Assembly: GCA_037974665.1 (NCBI GenBank)
Contig: CM075783.1
Location: forward strand, 8,234,762-8,298,761
Length of the DNA: 64,000 nucleotides
Direction of reading: 5' to 3'
Source: Ehretia macrophylla
Taxonomy: Eukaryota; Streptophyta; Magnoliopsida; Boraginales; Ehretiaceae
How positions within the stretch are numbered: the stretch's first letter is position 1; each line of letters opens with the position of its first letter. The position numbers and the translations under genes are program-made. Below, one piece after another: positions 13,601 to 24,492 of this stretch. The notes beneath the pieces are model-generated. The model was not told the DNA's origin. It searched no databases and worked only from the letters and a program-made list of their open reading frames with translations.

Positions 13601-16600
13601 GAAGATCAGTTATAGAGCTTAAGAGAGCTTCCATGGAGATTGTGAAGCTCGAAAAAAATTGGCTACTCTAGAGAGGATATGAACTTGCTCTTGATACCAT
13701 GAAAGAAATAGAGAGAAGAAGATATTTCTAGAATTTCATGTATTGATTTCATAATTAATACATGGAATGTGCTTACATATTGATAGAACTATGGGATGAG
13801 ATCAGAACTCTTAACTGATCTCAGCTTTAAGCTATTCAGCACATGGCTGCACATGGGCCATGTGTTGATTACAACTGAATACAGCTCAAACATAGCTGTC
13901 AATGCTTAACTAGCTATACTAGAGCTTTGCAGTGAATACAAAGTAGATATTTGAGCTATAACACTGATTACACTAACAGTAGTGGAAACATCTAAGAGAG
14001 CGCTTCGCGAAAGAATTGTGTGGTGCGGTGAAAGGTTTCCCGTTGGGGTTTCCGACCCTCTAGGTCTCCACCTACTTGTGGAAGATGGCGGGTTCCTTGG
14101 TATTAAGGTGTCAAGGCGGTTGAAGAAGGCCACAAGTGGAAGCAACCGAGACTTTGATCATTCAGTTGACTCCTTGCTACCAGTCCGTGCTTGCTGTCAT
14201 GCTTGAGAAGATTTAGGACTACAAAATGCTCTCCCTAATTCTGTAATGCCTATGATACTTACCAAACAATGTTAAAGATTTATGCTCTGGTTACTGGTCA
14301 TGCTTTCTGCTGAACATTGGAATAATAATCTTTTTAAACTTTATATATTCACATAGTACATTAATATGTGCTATATCTTTGTATTTACTATGGTCCTTAT
14401 CTATTTCAGAGGTATAGTGTTATTAAATCCTTGCATTCAGTTAATTTGGCTGATTTACCCATTGTTGATATCTAACCAAAATGAGGTTTGGTGGAGTGTT
14501 TTGGTTTTCATGTAAGGAACATCTTTGTTAGAAGCTCCTCTCTGCAGTTTCTGATTGCCCTTGGGGTTTGCATGTTGCAGTATGCAATTTCGATCGTTCT
14601 CTGATAAATGCCCCTGGGCCCTGTGTTCTCTTTGCCACTCCGGGAATGATAAGTGGAGGATTTTCCCTTGAAGTTTTCAAGCAGTGGGCTCCATACGAAG
14701 GGAATCTTGTCACGTTACCAGGGTACCCATTGCATACTTCACTAATTTAGCTTATCATGAAATTACAATACGGATTTGACCAAAGAAAAAAAAAAAGAAA
14801 TTACAATATGGAGTTACCATTTATGCTTTCATTAGTGATTATTTCCCATGAAGTATATATTGTTGGCCAAGGCATTAGGAAACATTTACCATTTCTTCGT
14901 GAGTAAGCAAGCTGTCTCTTTGCTGTAATAAGAATTCTATAGAGAAGAAAATTCTGTATCAGTTCTTGATGCCATTTTTCACTTCTTGATCATCCGGAAT
15001 ATTGTCTAGCAGCCTGAGTTTATGCTTGATCATCCGGAATACTTTCTAGAATTGCATCTAGACTTAACCTTTTCTATCTCGTATGTTTCTGAAGAGAAGA
15101 TAGAATTTTTTATATGTACATGTAGATCTAGATTGAAACTTTTTTGGGTATATGGAAAGTAGTTGAGAATTTGAGCTCTCTTACTGCTGTCATACAGTTA
15201 TTTGATATTCACAAGTGTCAGTTCTGATCAGTTTCTACATTTTGGTTTATTAGGTACTGTGTTGCTGGGACTATAGGACACCAATTGATGTCAGCTAAAA
15301 GCCCAACTAAAATTAGTATTGGTGAAGACACCCAAATTGATGTGCGGTGCCAGGTTGTTCATGTTGTATAGAAATTCTTACTTTATATGACTTTAACTGC
15401 TTTTACATGTCCGTAAAGTTCTCTTGCATTTCGTTATGTGTTATTGGTTCATCATGTAATTTTGTTGCTAGTGAAGCTTGTAAGTTGTGTCATTACAACT
15501 TGGTCGCGGGTAAAACCATTCACTTTTCAGTTGTGGTCATATTTCTTCAATGTGCAAGTATTGGTCATTGTCAGCTGTCTTTTAGTGCGTGAGTTTCGGA
15601 GCACTCTTGTGTAGTAATCACAACCACATGAGGAAGTTCAGAAATTCCTATAAGTTTCTCGTATGGTTGCTGTATATTTTAGTATAGGTAATCTCCCATT
15701 GAGCCAGCTCAAGTATGTTCTTGTAGAAAGGAATGACACCACCATCGAAGATGCATACATTGGAGTAGACTTTACACTCCAAAGGCACTACATTCCTAGT
15801 TCTAATGTTGAGGACAATGTCATGTCACAATGTGATAATATATCTCAACATTAAACAGATCATTAAATTAACCAAGGTTGAAGAAAGCTGTGGAAAATGT
15901 TCTCTCAATTGCTTAGCAGGAGCTTAGCAAGGATGCAGATAAAAAATCACCAGAGAGAATAAAGGTCTGTTAATTAAAATGCAACTTTTGGGTATGGTCG
16001 CTATTAGTACTTGGATTTCAAGTATGGAGGTTCTACTTTATCATGATATGTGAAATATCAGTGGAAGGCTAGTTGCAAAAGTCTATTTAGTTCAAACCTG
16101 GAACATCTTTTCTTATGGTTTATAGATTGGAAGAAAGAACAGGATTCCTGCTTAACCCTAGAACTGGTACAAAGTAAAGCTATGTACACTGATATATCCC
16201 ACTCTTGTGAGTGCTCTATAAAATTCTCTCTGATCTTCAACTGCATCTTCATTGTACTGTTAGATACAGAGTGCAGCTTAGATGATGTATAATCATGTTC
16301 GTTTTCAGTTGTTAAACAACTTTATAGTGTGCATCTGGACAATTTTTTAGGTTATGAATCATGGTAACAGGGCATTTTCTTCTGAAAATATGACTGCAAG
16401 AACATACAAAATGGGGATGATTTAACTGACTTCTGATGAGTTATATGACTCCCAATCGTTGTTTTTCCTTTCCATTTCATAACCCCCAACACACACCCCA
16501 CCCCCGCCCCCCGGCGCAGAATTTCAATCTGCAACCAATTTATCTTCACCGCCTCGAAGCAACACAAGGTACATCTAAGGAGTCTGAGCTCCAATAACCA

Positions 16601-18866
16601 ATATATCTTCTCTTCTTTTGAAACCCATAATGAGACACTGTGATTGTTGCACAAATCAACTCCAAGGCCGATTCGAAATACTGATGTTTGTACAGTCAGA
16701 ACTGAAAACATAAACTTCCCAATTAATCGATACCAAATCAGTTTTACCAGTTTGTTTCATCCCTACTTACGCCTGCTTCAGCCAATAAATTAGTCTTCCC
16801 CCGGCTGCACCATTTATTCTTCCTCTTTTACATTTATTTTCTCTGCACCCCTCCCCCTAAATGAATTCATAACTTTCATTGTTGTTCTAGTTCAGCTTCA
16901 CTCGCAGTTGTGATTTTTCCTATTTTTGCTTTTACTTATGGTACATTAAGTATTGTAGAGAGGAAATGTGCCTTTGGGGTATTGCTTAGGTGTGTACTAA
17001 TAATGATGCATACTAATAAAGAGCAGGATCATGTGTGATGGGATGGTTTATAATAAAGATAGCTTGAATACTTTCAGCACCTCTTCTGATTTCTTTCAAT
17101 GAGTAAATGGTTATTTACAGTCAGTCTTAGCAGAAGTTTATCTGTCTAGAAAGAGTGAGATGTTTATTTGGTCCCACTCCCTACGAAGTTGGTTTTTCCA
17201 TTTTTTCTGTGTTCTATATTGTTTCTATGTTCTGTATTGTAAATTGACCATTTTATCTAAAAGCATAACTTGTTGAAAGGAATTTATATTATTTATTTAT
17301 CTTTTTCAACACTCCCCTCATGTGCAAGCAAGATTCTTTTTGATTGAGTCTTGCACGTTGAAATCTTCTTTTCAAATGAGTGGTGGTAAGACTTGAACTT
17401 AGGACCTTTGCTACCGTGTAAATTAACTACCTCATCTAAAAGCTTAAGGTGTTAGAGAGAAGATTTTTTTTTTTTTAATTATCTTCAACATAATATTTAA
17501 ACTTACGATGTATTTGATTGTAGAATAATGTGTTGTCAGTGGTAAGAGTTGTTGTTCAGTAGACACTGTTAATTAATTTCTCATGCTACATGGGAGGGAT
17601 CGACAATGGTGATAAGTTGAAGGGGAGGTCTGTGAATCATCCGATAAAGTTATTGATGGAACTTGTTGCTGGAAGTTGGCCCCTCTTCTTTCATCCTGTT
17701 TAAAAGACTAAGATTATATGATCTTTTTTCTTCTTTTTTTTCCTTTTCTTTTCTTATGAACTAATGGTCGCTATGTAATTGCCATTTGTTGCACAAAATG
17801 CGAGACCTTGTCTCCAAACAACATTAATATATTTTCTCCTATACTTCTGTGTCATGTATAGATGATTTGTTTTTGTTAGTAGCAAGAACTTGATTCCGGT
17901 ATTGTTTGATCTTAGATATGCTTCTTTCAGAATTTAATTTGAATTCCAGTAAATGTTGGAGTTAGAGAACAGGATGTCTCTTTCGATATTTCAGATTTTG
18001 TTGTATCTTTGTTTATATAAGTTTCTACCTCTTATTCATATCCATATTTTATCCATCTGCAGATTCATCAGTTATCTTTTAGTCCTCATACTGATGCCAA
18101 AGGAATATTGGATCTTGTCAGATTTCTCTCCCCCAAGCATGTGATGCTTGTACATGGCGAAAAACCTAAAATGGCCACACTGAAAGAAAAAATTCAAACT
18201 GACTTGGGGATTGAATGTTTTGTTCCCGCAAATAATGAATCTGTGTGCATCCCCTCAACTCACTATATAAAAAGCCAGGCTTCAGATGAATTCCTTCGAA
18301 GTTCACTGAGTCCAAACTTCAAGTTTCTCAGAGCAAGCTCCACAGGGAACTCTGGTTTGGGTGATGTTGACATGAGAGACAAGCCTCTGTTACAGGTATG
18401 TGATGACAGAGTAGCTGAAGGAATACTTGTTATGCAGCGGAATGAGAATCCGAAGATTGTTCACCAGAATGAGCTTGTTGCCATGGTAGGAGAGAAAACT
18501 GAGGTCCAATTTGCTAACTGTTGCCCAGTACATGTCACCTCATTAAATGAGACAAAAGCTGCAGCTCTTTCAGCCCAACAAAATATGCCCTCGGCATTTG
18601 ATGAAAGACGACTTCTGCATCTTTTATCTGTGAAACTTTCAAATGAATTTACTGATCTGACCATCCAAGACTTTGAAAAACAACTCCAAATAGAATCATT
18701 TGTTGTCTCCGTTTGTTCAAAGGAAAAATGTCCTCACAGGACTACAGTTGACTCTGGCCGTGAATCTCAAAGGGTATATTTTTGCTCCTCCTGGTCGGCT
18801 ACAGATAACAAGCTTGGATGGAGAATTATCTCAATCATGAAGAATTTGGAGATCACCAATCTTTAG
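1653..18866 (+). CDS. CPSF73-II: Cleavage and polyadenylation specificity factor 73-II (INTS11-like endonuclease), 3' part of gene
   Basis: Metallo-beta-lactamase/beta-CASP RNA endonuclease, the plant counterpart of Integrator subunit 11, acting in nuclear RNA 3'-end processing. Nine exons join in frame: 1653-1726, 2742-2878, 3992-4055, 4201-4266, 6901-6970, 9811-9915, 14581-14722, 15254-15353 and 18063-18866 (stop TAG), about 520 residues. Visible motifs: YYAGHVLGA (metal-binding His), YTGDYNM (Asp), VVTESTYAT (beta-CASP motif A), [41 protein letters not shown] (motif B His) and LVHGEKPKM (motif C His), then a family-typical C-terminal domain ending near [12 protein letters not shown]. The first exon opens mid-codon, so the N-terminal exons, including the HxHxDH metal motif (roughly 130 residues in the Arabidopsis protein, from memory), lie upstream of the window. 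Every junction keeps phase and no stop interrupts the exons, so the gene looks functional. Introns reach 4.7 kb and are packed with transposons. A possible AATAAA signal lies at 19441. Sure of family; exact junctions inferred. Confidence 0.93.
1812..1837. repeat. (ATT)n microsatellite
   Basis: About eight ATT units in a CPSF73-II intron. Simple repeat with no sign of function. Confidence 0.85.
3169..3238. repeat. 35-bp tandem duplication
   Basis: Two adjacent 35-bp units (3169-3203 and 3204-3238) that differ at about two positions, in the CPSF73-II intron between the exons ending at 2878 and starting at 3992. Probably a local slippage duplication. Confidence 0.85.
4488..4673. repeat. 93-bp tandem duplication
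   Basis: Unit 4488-4580 is repeated directly at 4581-4673 with a single clear base difference. It lies in the intron that follows the exon ending at 4266. Near identity points to a recent event. No transposon ends are visible. Confidence 0.9.
5298..5565 (+). mobile_element. Miniature LTR retrotransposon (SMART/TRIM type), copy 1
   Basis: A 268-bp element with two terminal direct repeats starting TGTTGAAGATAAT and ending TTAACA: LTR 5298-5371 (74 bp) and LTR 5493-5565 (73 bp). Directly after the first LTR is TGGTATCAAAGCC, a primer-binding site of the initiator Met-tRNA type, and directly before the second is a G-rich tract (GTAGGGGCG) that can act as polypurine tract. Flanks TTGGT and TTGAT (5293-5297, 5566-5570) are a near-perfect 5-bp target duplication. 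There is no coding capacity, so it must have been moved by another element's enzymes. It sits in sense orientation in a CPSF73-II intron. A relative is at 17238-17490. Confidence 0.85.
6023..6325. repeat. Imperfect direct repeat of about 100 bp
   Basis: Segments near 6023-6125 and 6227-6325 share a block containing TTTGCACCAAAACCACTTGA with similar flanks. Intronic, origin unknown; perhaps an old local duplication. Confidence 0.55.
7459..7570 (+). mobile_element. 5'-truncated LINE stub with 21-bp target-site duplications
   Basis: The 70 bp at 7480-7549 look like the extreme 3' end of an L1-type LINE: a TTGGTGCTTATTAATAAAAT stretch, then a short run of A. They are bounded by 21-bp direct repeats (7459-7479 and 7550-7570) that differ at one base. 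Long variable target duplications plus an A tail are the hallmark of target-primed reverse transcription. Nearly the whole LINE was lost at insertion. It lies in the large intron before the exon at 9811. Confidence 0.75.
7600..8338. other. Unassigned intron sequence, purine-rich
   Basis: No gene or clear transposon was recognised. Around 7840-8090 the plus strand is strongly purine-rich (many GGAGGA and GAAAA runs), which creates long but low-complexity open frames on both strands. CCGATGTGGGACTAAGG near 7768 resembles phrases common near retrotransposon ends, but no paired repeat was found. Confidence 0.4.
8339..9699 (-). mobile_element. Small LTR element with 227-bp LTRs, split by a MITE
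   Basis: Two direct repeats of 227 bp: the right one is 9473-9699; the left one is 8339-8503 plus 9042-9103, interrupted by the hAT-like insertion at 8504-9033. Both contain a TATTTATAGG box and end in TTTCAACA. Next to the left copy is GTCCCCCTCAG, a polypurine tract when read on the minus strand, so the element points left. The inner 369 bp carry no recognised gene and contain a tandem copy of roughly 95 bp (about 9247-9345 and 9369-9466). No target duplication or tRNA-like primer site was found, so outer limits are less certain. A broken, non-coding fossil. Confidence 0.6.
8504..9033. mobile_element. hAT-like MITE, 530 bp
   Basis: The ends are a perfect 16-bp inverted repeat, CATAGTTACCAGATTC and its complement. 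Flanking 8-bp sequences GTTTAGAC (8496-8503) and GTCTAGAC (9034-9041) match at 7 of 8 positions, the hAT-type duplication length. GGTACG motifs crowd both subterminal regions, as expected of transposase-binding repeats. There is no transposase gene. Removing it restores the interrupted LTR to the same 227-bp length as its partner, which confirms the borders. Confidence 0.85.
10016..10806. other. Unassigned intron sequence left of the Copia array
   Basis: CPSF73-II intron. An open frame of 89 codons at 10119-10388 resembles no family I recognise. A 55-bp stretch at 10682-10736 recurs with roughly 80 percent identity at 14204-14258 on the far side of the Copia array. Confidence 0.4.
10807..13978 (-). 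mobile_element. Copia fossil with three LTRs in tandem (LTR-internal-LTR-internal-LTR)
   Basis: Three related repeats of about 275 bp, each starting TGAAAGAAATAGA and ending CACTAACA, lie at 10807-11079, 12220-12497 and 13700-13978. Between them are two similar internal units (11080-12219, 12498-13699). Each unit keeps a short gag-like start (MAAS-DLP) and Copia reverse transcriptase/RNase H blocks such as [26 protein letters not shown] and [14 protein letters not shown] on the minus strand, then a C-rich tract that is the polypurine tract in minus sense. TTGATACCA beside the right LTR fits an initiator Met-tRNA primer site. The direct repeat GTAGT at 10802-10806 and 13979-13983 shows the array entered, or now stands, as one insertion. 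It is internally reduced and broken, and lies antisense in a 4.7-kb CPSF73-II intron. Confidence 0.88.
13984..14260. other. Unassigned GC-richer intron segment
   Basis: Right flank of the Copia array. It is richer in GC than its neighbours and open in frame for 74 codons (13982-14206), but I recognise no family. It ends in the 55-bp repeat shared with 10682-10736. Confidence 0.35.
17238..17490 (-). mobile_element. Miniature LTR retrotransposon (SMART/TRIM type), copy 2
   Basis: Direct repeats at 17238-17311 and 17417-17490, 74 bp each, starting TGTAAATTAAC and ending CTTTTTCAACA or ATCTTCAACA. Read on the minus strand they match the LTR of the element at 5298-5565: TGTTGAAGAT at one end and a shared block with CTCATCTAAAAGCTTAAG. 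CTCCCC after the left repeat is the polypurine tract in minus sense, and GCTACC before the right repeat is a worn primer site. Internal phrases also match copy 1. No clean target duplication. It is more diverged than copy 1, so probably older. It lies in the intron before the last CPSF73-II exon. Confidence 0.78.
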
Positions 18867-19460
18867 AGGTATTTAATTGACTTACTTGTCAATGGCTATG
18901 TAATTATTGAAATAGATTCTCTAAGAAGGTTATACTTAATATAATGTCATTTTGCTGGTATATCTTAGTCACTCGTGATGACGTTTTCAGACTGATTGCC
19001 ACTGAAAGATTTTTCAGCTTCAAAGTTTACCAAAGGTTTAAAGCTGAATTCTGGGACTTAATTCCTTTTCATTTAAAGCTTCTCAAAAGCATTTACATGC
19101 AAAAGCTTAATGATGTTTGCCTTGGGAGTTGGTAGAAATTTATTTTGCCTTTTTGTTATGTATTTCAATTGTTTCTTGCATCATAATGAAGTATCGTCTA
19201 ATGAGTCGTGCATATTACTATCCAAGAAGAAGATGCAGTCAAATCTGGGCTAGAACACTGGACTGGTATTTGAGTCGACTCGTTTCTTCATGCTAAAAAT
19301 TACGCCAAAGGAAAGGTGTGTAATGCCACTCGGAGAAAACGCTCCCAGTAGTTGCTGGTTGCAGATCATGAATCATGTCTGTTTTTCATGTTGCATTCTT
19401 TGTTCACACTTGTTCACTTTTTGCCAGGGCAACTGTGTAAAATAAAGTCTTATTTTCAAG
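18867..19460 (+). other. Probable 3' UTR of CPSF73-II
   Basis: Non-coding sequence following the TAG stop. AATAAA at 19441-19446 is a candidate polyadenylation signal, followed by a T-rich stretch. The end of the transcript is inferred, and a shorter UTR is equally possible. Confidence 0.4.
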
Positions 19461-22400
19461 ATTTTTTTTTTTTTTGCTTCATAGGAGGCTGAAGCCGTTG
19501 TTTTCAAGCTTTTCCCTTGTTGTCTTATCAGGATAAATCATCCTTCTATGCGTGTTTAATGGAGGCCATGGCGGATGCGATGCTTGCCCTGTCATAAGAA
19601 CCTTGGTGAACTAGGATGTCGAAATTCTTAAAATGCAAGATTTTGGAGATCCCAGTGAAGACGCCAAGAGAGAACGTTATCATAAATGTGTAGTTCATGC
19701 TAGTAGGACCAGGGTTGACGATAACAGAGTTGCTCTATGGAAAGGGTTTTCTATAACATCAAAATTACCTTGGATATCTTTGGGTCCCAGAGATGGAAGT
19801 TTGTTGTGAAATAAAGTCTGAATCTTATATCATGGGTGACCAAAGCAAAATGATCTCCAGGTAAGGTCCCTACATTGGTCTTCTCCAGAGACGGAGCTAA
19901 AACATCTGAGGGGCCAGGAATAAGGATGTACCAAAAACTTTCGGTTCAAGCCTCTAAAAATGGGCCATGGCCCTTGGCTGCCCCCTTTGTCTCCACGTTT
20001 ACTTTTCTCATCGTCTCTTTGAGAAATTTATGGAAACTGTAGAGAAAGAATCAACTAGAAGTTAGTGATCAATGTGACTATGGTATTTGCTCATCCTACA
20101 TTCTGCTACCTCAATGGAACATCAAGAACATGTTCAACATCTAAACATGCACAGAAATGAAACAGACGTGAAGAGCTTGCCTTCCCAGAACAAGAAGCTT
20201 CTTCTCATTCCTCCTGCGTATTAGTAAGTTTAATTCTTCACTCTAGGCAATCCTGTGTTTGTCTTTCAAAGCTACTAGTCTGTTGTGAATATAGCTGAAA
20301 TCTAATGAGATGGCAGAGCTGTGAGAATTCCAGATACCAGCGATATCTCTTTAGATAATAACTCTGTTGAACTTGGTCTCAATATTTATCTCCATTGTTA
20401 TGTTTTCGAGTTGAACAAATATAGATTGCAAGCATTCAGTCGACTAGTAAAAATCTGTAGAAATGGGTTCTGCGTCGTATATTGCTGTTGGAAAATTTTT
20501 GAAGCTTACTTATATATTTGTATTTCCATATGGTGGTCGTAATGATTACCTTCCACCCATTTCTATGTATGCAATTAAGGTCCGATTGGTTCGGCAGAAA
20601 AACTGGAGAAACTTGTATTATGTTGCTCCTTGTAGATAGGACTGCCAGAAAAGAAAAGATGGCTGACTCCTTAAAACACAAATCGCACACGATTTTAGGA
20701 ATTTACTATGCAGGTTTTTAGAAAATCCAAGTACTTGCCATTGTGTCACGAATGGATTTGAATTCCTTCTTAACATATAACGTTACAAGAGAGATTTAAT
20801 AGTTGTAAACTATGTAAATTATCTGGTCATAATTGCATTGTTGGTTCACTAATCATTGAATCTCCTCAAATCCGTCATGAATTTGGAAGTTTCCGGACTC
20901 TTTCAAAGTTATTAGGTTGCTATCTCTATGCTTGTTCGAATTTTACATTGTAAATTTTGTTATGAAGTTGTCCTTTTAATGGTGTCGTTCAACAACTTAT
21001 AGAAGAATGGATTTTTGATTTTTTTTTTCTTTTTCTGTTTTCTCGAAAAGGAAAAGTAAATTATTAAAAAAAGAGATCACAAACAATAGGCCCAAAGATA
21101 TCTTAGCCTGACGACAATCTGGGGAGATTTTACGGATGCAATAGTAGTGGTCTTTTGGTGGACGAATTCTATAAAATGGCCAACGCTAGAATCTAAGACA
21201 ACACTGGTTACAATATTTATTAAAAAAAACCTAAGAAGCGTTGAACGATTCAACTTGAATCTATGATTGTTGGCCATGTATTTCTTCATGGAATATTACT
21301 TCCTTCAGGCTTAGTTTGTTAAGCTCGTTCATATTCAACTAGCTTCAACAGCTTCATGCTTGGGCTGCAATAGATTGTTAGGCGAAGAACGATAGCGAAA
21401 CCCATTTTCATATTGATAATATTCAACATGTTTAAGGCCCGAACTCTCTCAGCTAATTCATTGTGAGTTCGGGCTGGCCTGGCATGTCACAGATTGGCTG
21501 GGCTAGGCCAGGCCAATTTTTTGTAGAATGTGGACTCGTCTCGGCACTCATGAACTAAAACATAGGGTGTGGCCTCTAGTGGTGTGTCGTGATGGGCCGG
21601 GCCACACCAGGCCAGTTTCATATTTCTTCTTTTCTTATTATAAATATTTTTAATTTGAATTTTAAAATAAGCATTTTAAAGACTAGTTACAAAAATCACA
21701 CTCACAAATATATGTAGTGGATATGTATATATATAACTGCTTGAAAATATTGTACGTTGATCGAAAAATAGATCGACAATTGGACACCACCAAGGCATTT
21801 TATATTCTACGGTCAACCGGGCTATAAACCCATCTAGATGTGGTCATCTAATTAGCCGATTAATCTCACTTAAACTCAAGTGCAATTTTGTCATTTAGAC
21901 ACTCTCAAAGCCGAGTGCGGACTTGTCCAAACGATTCTAAATTTAATTAATTAGGATATGTGGACAAATTGTGGTACAACCTACAATTTATTTTATCATT
22001 AAGCTCATTTCTTATAGGGTTGTAGTCATGCTTTAAAATTAAATCCGCTATAAGTAATTTTTAAGAAATGAAAACAAAGCATAAAAATAATTAAAGCTCA
22101 TATCCAATTGAAATCCATGACCATCTCCTGATAGATAAACAAATACATGCTAGCTAGAAGCATATTTAAAACATATAAATGAAAAGACAATTCAGTATTT
22201 CTTCATTCATTTCCATCTAGTCATATAAAAAACAAACCCAATTTCAAAAGGATAATAACACCCATAATAAATTTCACATCCAAATATCCAAATCTAACAT
22301 CTAACATATATTACATAAATTAAACCACAAAAGATCATTCTCTAACCACTAAACAATCTAGTTCATATTCAAAAGAAAGCTAAAACTATGAAAAAAGGCA

Positions 22401-24492
22401 AAAATGAACGCTCCCCCATATGTCTAGATTCTTTAATTGCTTGCAAGCTCCTTGAACCTTTGTTCTAAATAGTTTACCAACGTTGGATTTGATGATAAAA
22501 GTTGGTAGATTTGATGAATTTGGGGCTTAATTGAAGTGAATAGGTATGTGTGATAGAGAATGTGTGTGTGTGTGTGTGTAAATGAGTGTGTGATAGTGTG
22601 TGTGAGTGGGTGTGTGTAAAATGAGTATAAAAGTGTGTGAGTAGATGAGAGTGGATAGTGGATAAGAATAAGTGAGGTGAATGACTGTGCGTAATGGATA
22701 AGATTCAAAATTAGTATAGTGGGTGTGGTTTGTAGTGGGTAAATGGTTTAGAAAGGGTACGTGTGTGTTTGGGTGGTGAAAAGATATGAAAAAATGGCTG
22801 AAAATTGAGTTTAAAGAGCATCAAGTCGATGCAACGTCCAGCTTTGTGCAACAAATTTCCCTTGGCAATTTTGGTAGCTTCGGATGTCAAATTGGGGTAC
22901 GATTAGAGGCGTTAGAACCGTATCGAGTCAAGAAACATCATGGTACATATGTTTCCACAAATTAAGCACTAATAGGTTCATGGAGTCTATTTTTCCATCA
23001 CTTGTATTTTAGGCTCATACAATTCCCTTTCTTCTTTGCTTTTCTTCAGTCCTTACTCCATTATGCTTCTTTTTCTTGCTCCACTTTGTACTATGTCAAT
23101 TGTTATATATTTTAACTCTTTGTTATGTCTTTTTCTTACCTTTTTTTTTTTCTCTTTAATTCTACCTACATACAACATAAAATGTAGTAAGAATCAACCA
23201 TTTATACCAATTTAAGCTCAGTGATCATGCAATCAATATATGCTATAAATGGAAGATAAATGCACTGAATTAAGTTCTTTCTACACCTTAAAACACATTT
23301 GAATAAGCATGAAAATACCAACACATCACTTGTCTTTTAATTTTTTAAAAAAACTTAAAGTTGCAAGTTGTAATTTGCAATATCACATAAAAGATTTGAT
23401 AACAAGTTATTTAATATCAACTTAAAAAATAAATTTGAACCTTGTTATTATTAGTTTTTTTTAAAAAAAATAGCTACTGCGACTTGTTAGTTTATTTTAA
23501 AAAATAGTTACTAGTTACTATGACTTACATTACATAATGCGTTATATTTTATTTTTTTTAATAATTGGACTCGAATTGTGATTAATTTGTATTGGGCCCG
23601 AGTTGACTCGAGATGAGCTTTATCTGGACTTGAGATGGGCTGATATTGGGCTCGGGCTGGGTTGGGCCCTGAGTTGGGTTGCATTGGCCCTGTGTTGAAA
23701 TGGGCCCAAGTTTAAATGGGTTAGGTTAAAAAATACATGACCCAACTTGGCGTACTTATATGTGATGGGTTGGGTTGAGTCGAGTTCACTTTCAACTGAG
23801 TTGGGTTGAGTCCAAATTTTTGTGTGATGGGCTGGACTAAGCTTGTGTTGGCTCGACCCAAATGCCACCTCTAAATTGAATACATATTTCTGTCAAAATT
23901 TAAAAAACAAAGCTTCAAGATATAGAAATAGAAAATGAATACCGGCAAAGCTACAAGCTATAGGAATTGGAAATGAATATCTATAATAAATATATTTACA
24001 AATCACAGAATTGACTTAATATTACTTTACAGTTCTATATAAAAAAATTCATTTATAAATACAAATCTTCACGTAATTTATTTATAAATCAAATGAATTT
24101 CATATCACAAATGCTTCCAAATTGTTTGTTAGTCATAAATGTAATAATAACATTACCAACATGATATCAGTTTAATGATATGCTCCTTGTTGTGAATGTA
24201 AAAAATTGCATAATCAATTGTCTTGAATGATATTTTTTTAATATGAGTCGTATGACAACAAATTTAAATATTAGTACACACAAGTTGCACCAAATAATAA
24301 TAATAATAAGAAAAGAAGAAAATATTCAAGATGCTCTAGAATTACACGCAAACATACAAACGAAAACGTTCTCGATGTCACTACTGCTAAACCCGTACTA
24401 CTGATTACTTTCCTTGTTTTCAAATACATAAAAACATAAAAAAATAATAATTCAAAAAATTTGAGATAAAATTGCAACTTGCAGCAACTCCA
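19461..24492. other. Intergenic region between CPSF73-II and the RING gene
   Basis: No supported coding gene. Near 19884-20000, GACGGAGCTAAA and a GGGG-rich phrase face a CCCC-rich phrase and TTGTCTCC, a possible eroded piece of a hAT-like MITE. Stretches rich in GGGC and GGCC near 21465-21615 and 23570-23870 (tandem GGGTTGGG phrases) resemble decayed transposon ends, but no matching termini were found. The rest is AT-rich. The last few hundred bases should hold the RING gene promoter and 5' UTR; no convincing TATA box was fixed. Confidence 0.45.
22561..22617. repeat. (TG)n microsatellite
   Basis: Interrupted TG repeat. It creates a Thr/His-rich open frame on the minus strand that is not a gene. 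Confidence 0.9.

Noticed and set aside
13982-14206. 74-codon frame in a GC-richer intron patch
   Set aside because: Considered as an exon of CPSF73-II, but the flanking exons already join in frame and phase and the residues do not match the family.
19884-20000. Short MITE-like segment with GACGGAGC and TTGTCTCC ends
   Set aside because: The ends pair poorly and no target duplication is visible; mentioned only as a possibility in the intergenic entry.
22433-22708. Minus-strand open frame of 91 codons rich in Thr and His
   Set aside because: It is the translation of the TG microsatellite and flanking AT-rich DNA, with no family likeness.
21577-23875. Possible hAT element between TAGTGGTGTGTCG and a reversed TAGAGGTGGC
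   Set aside because: The end motifs agree loosely, but no 8-bp duplication matches and the 2.3-kb interior shows nothing of a transposase.
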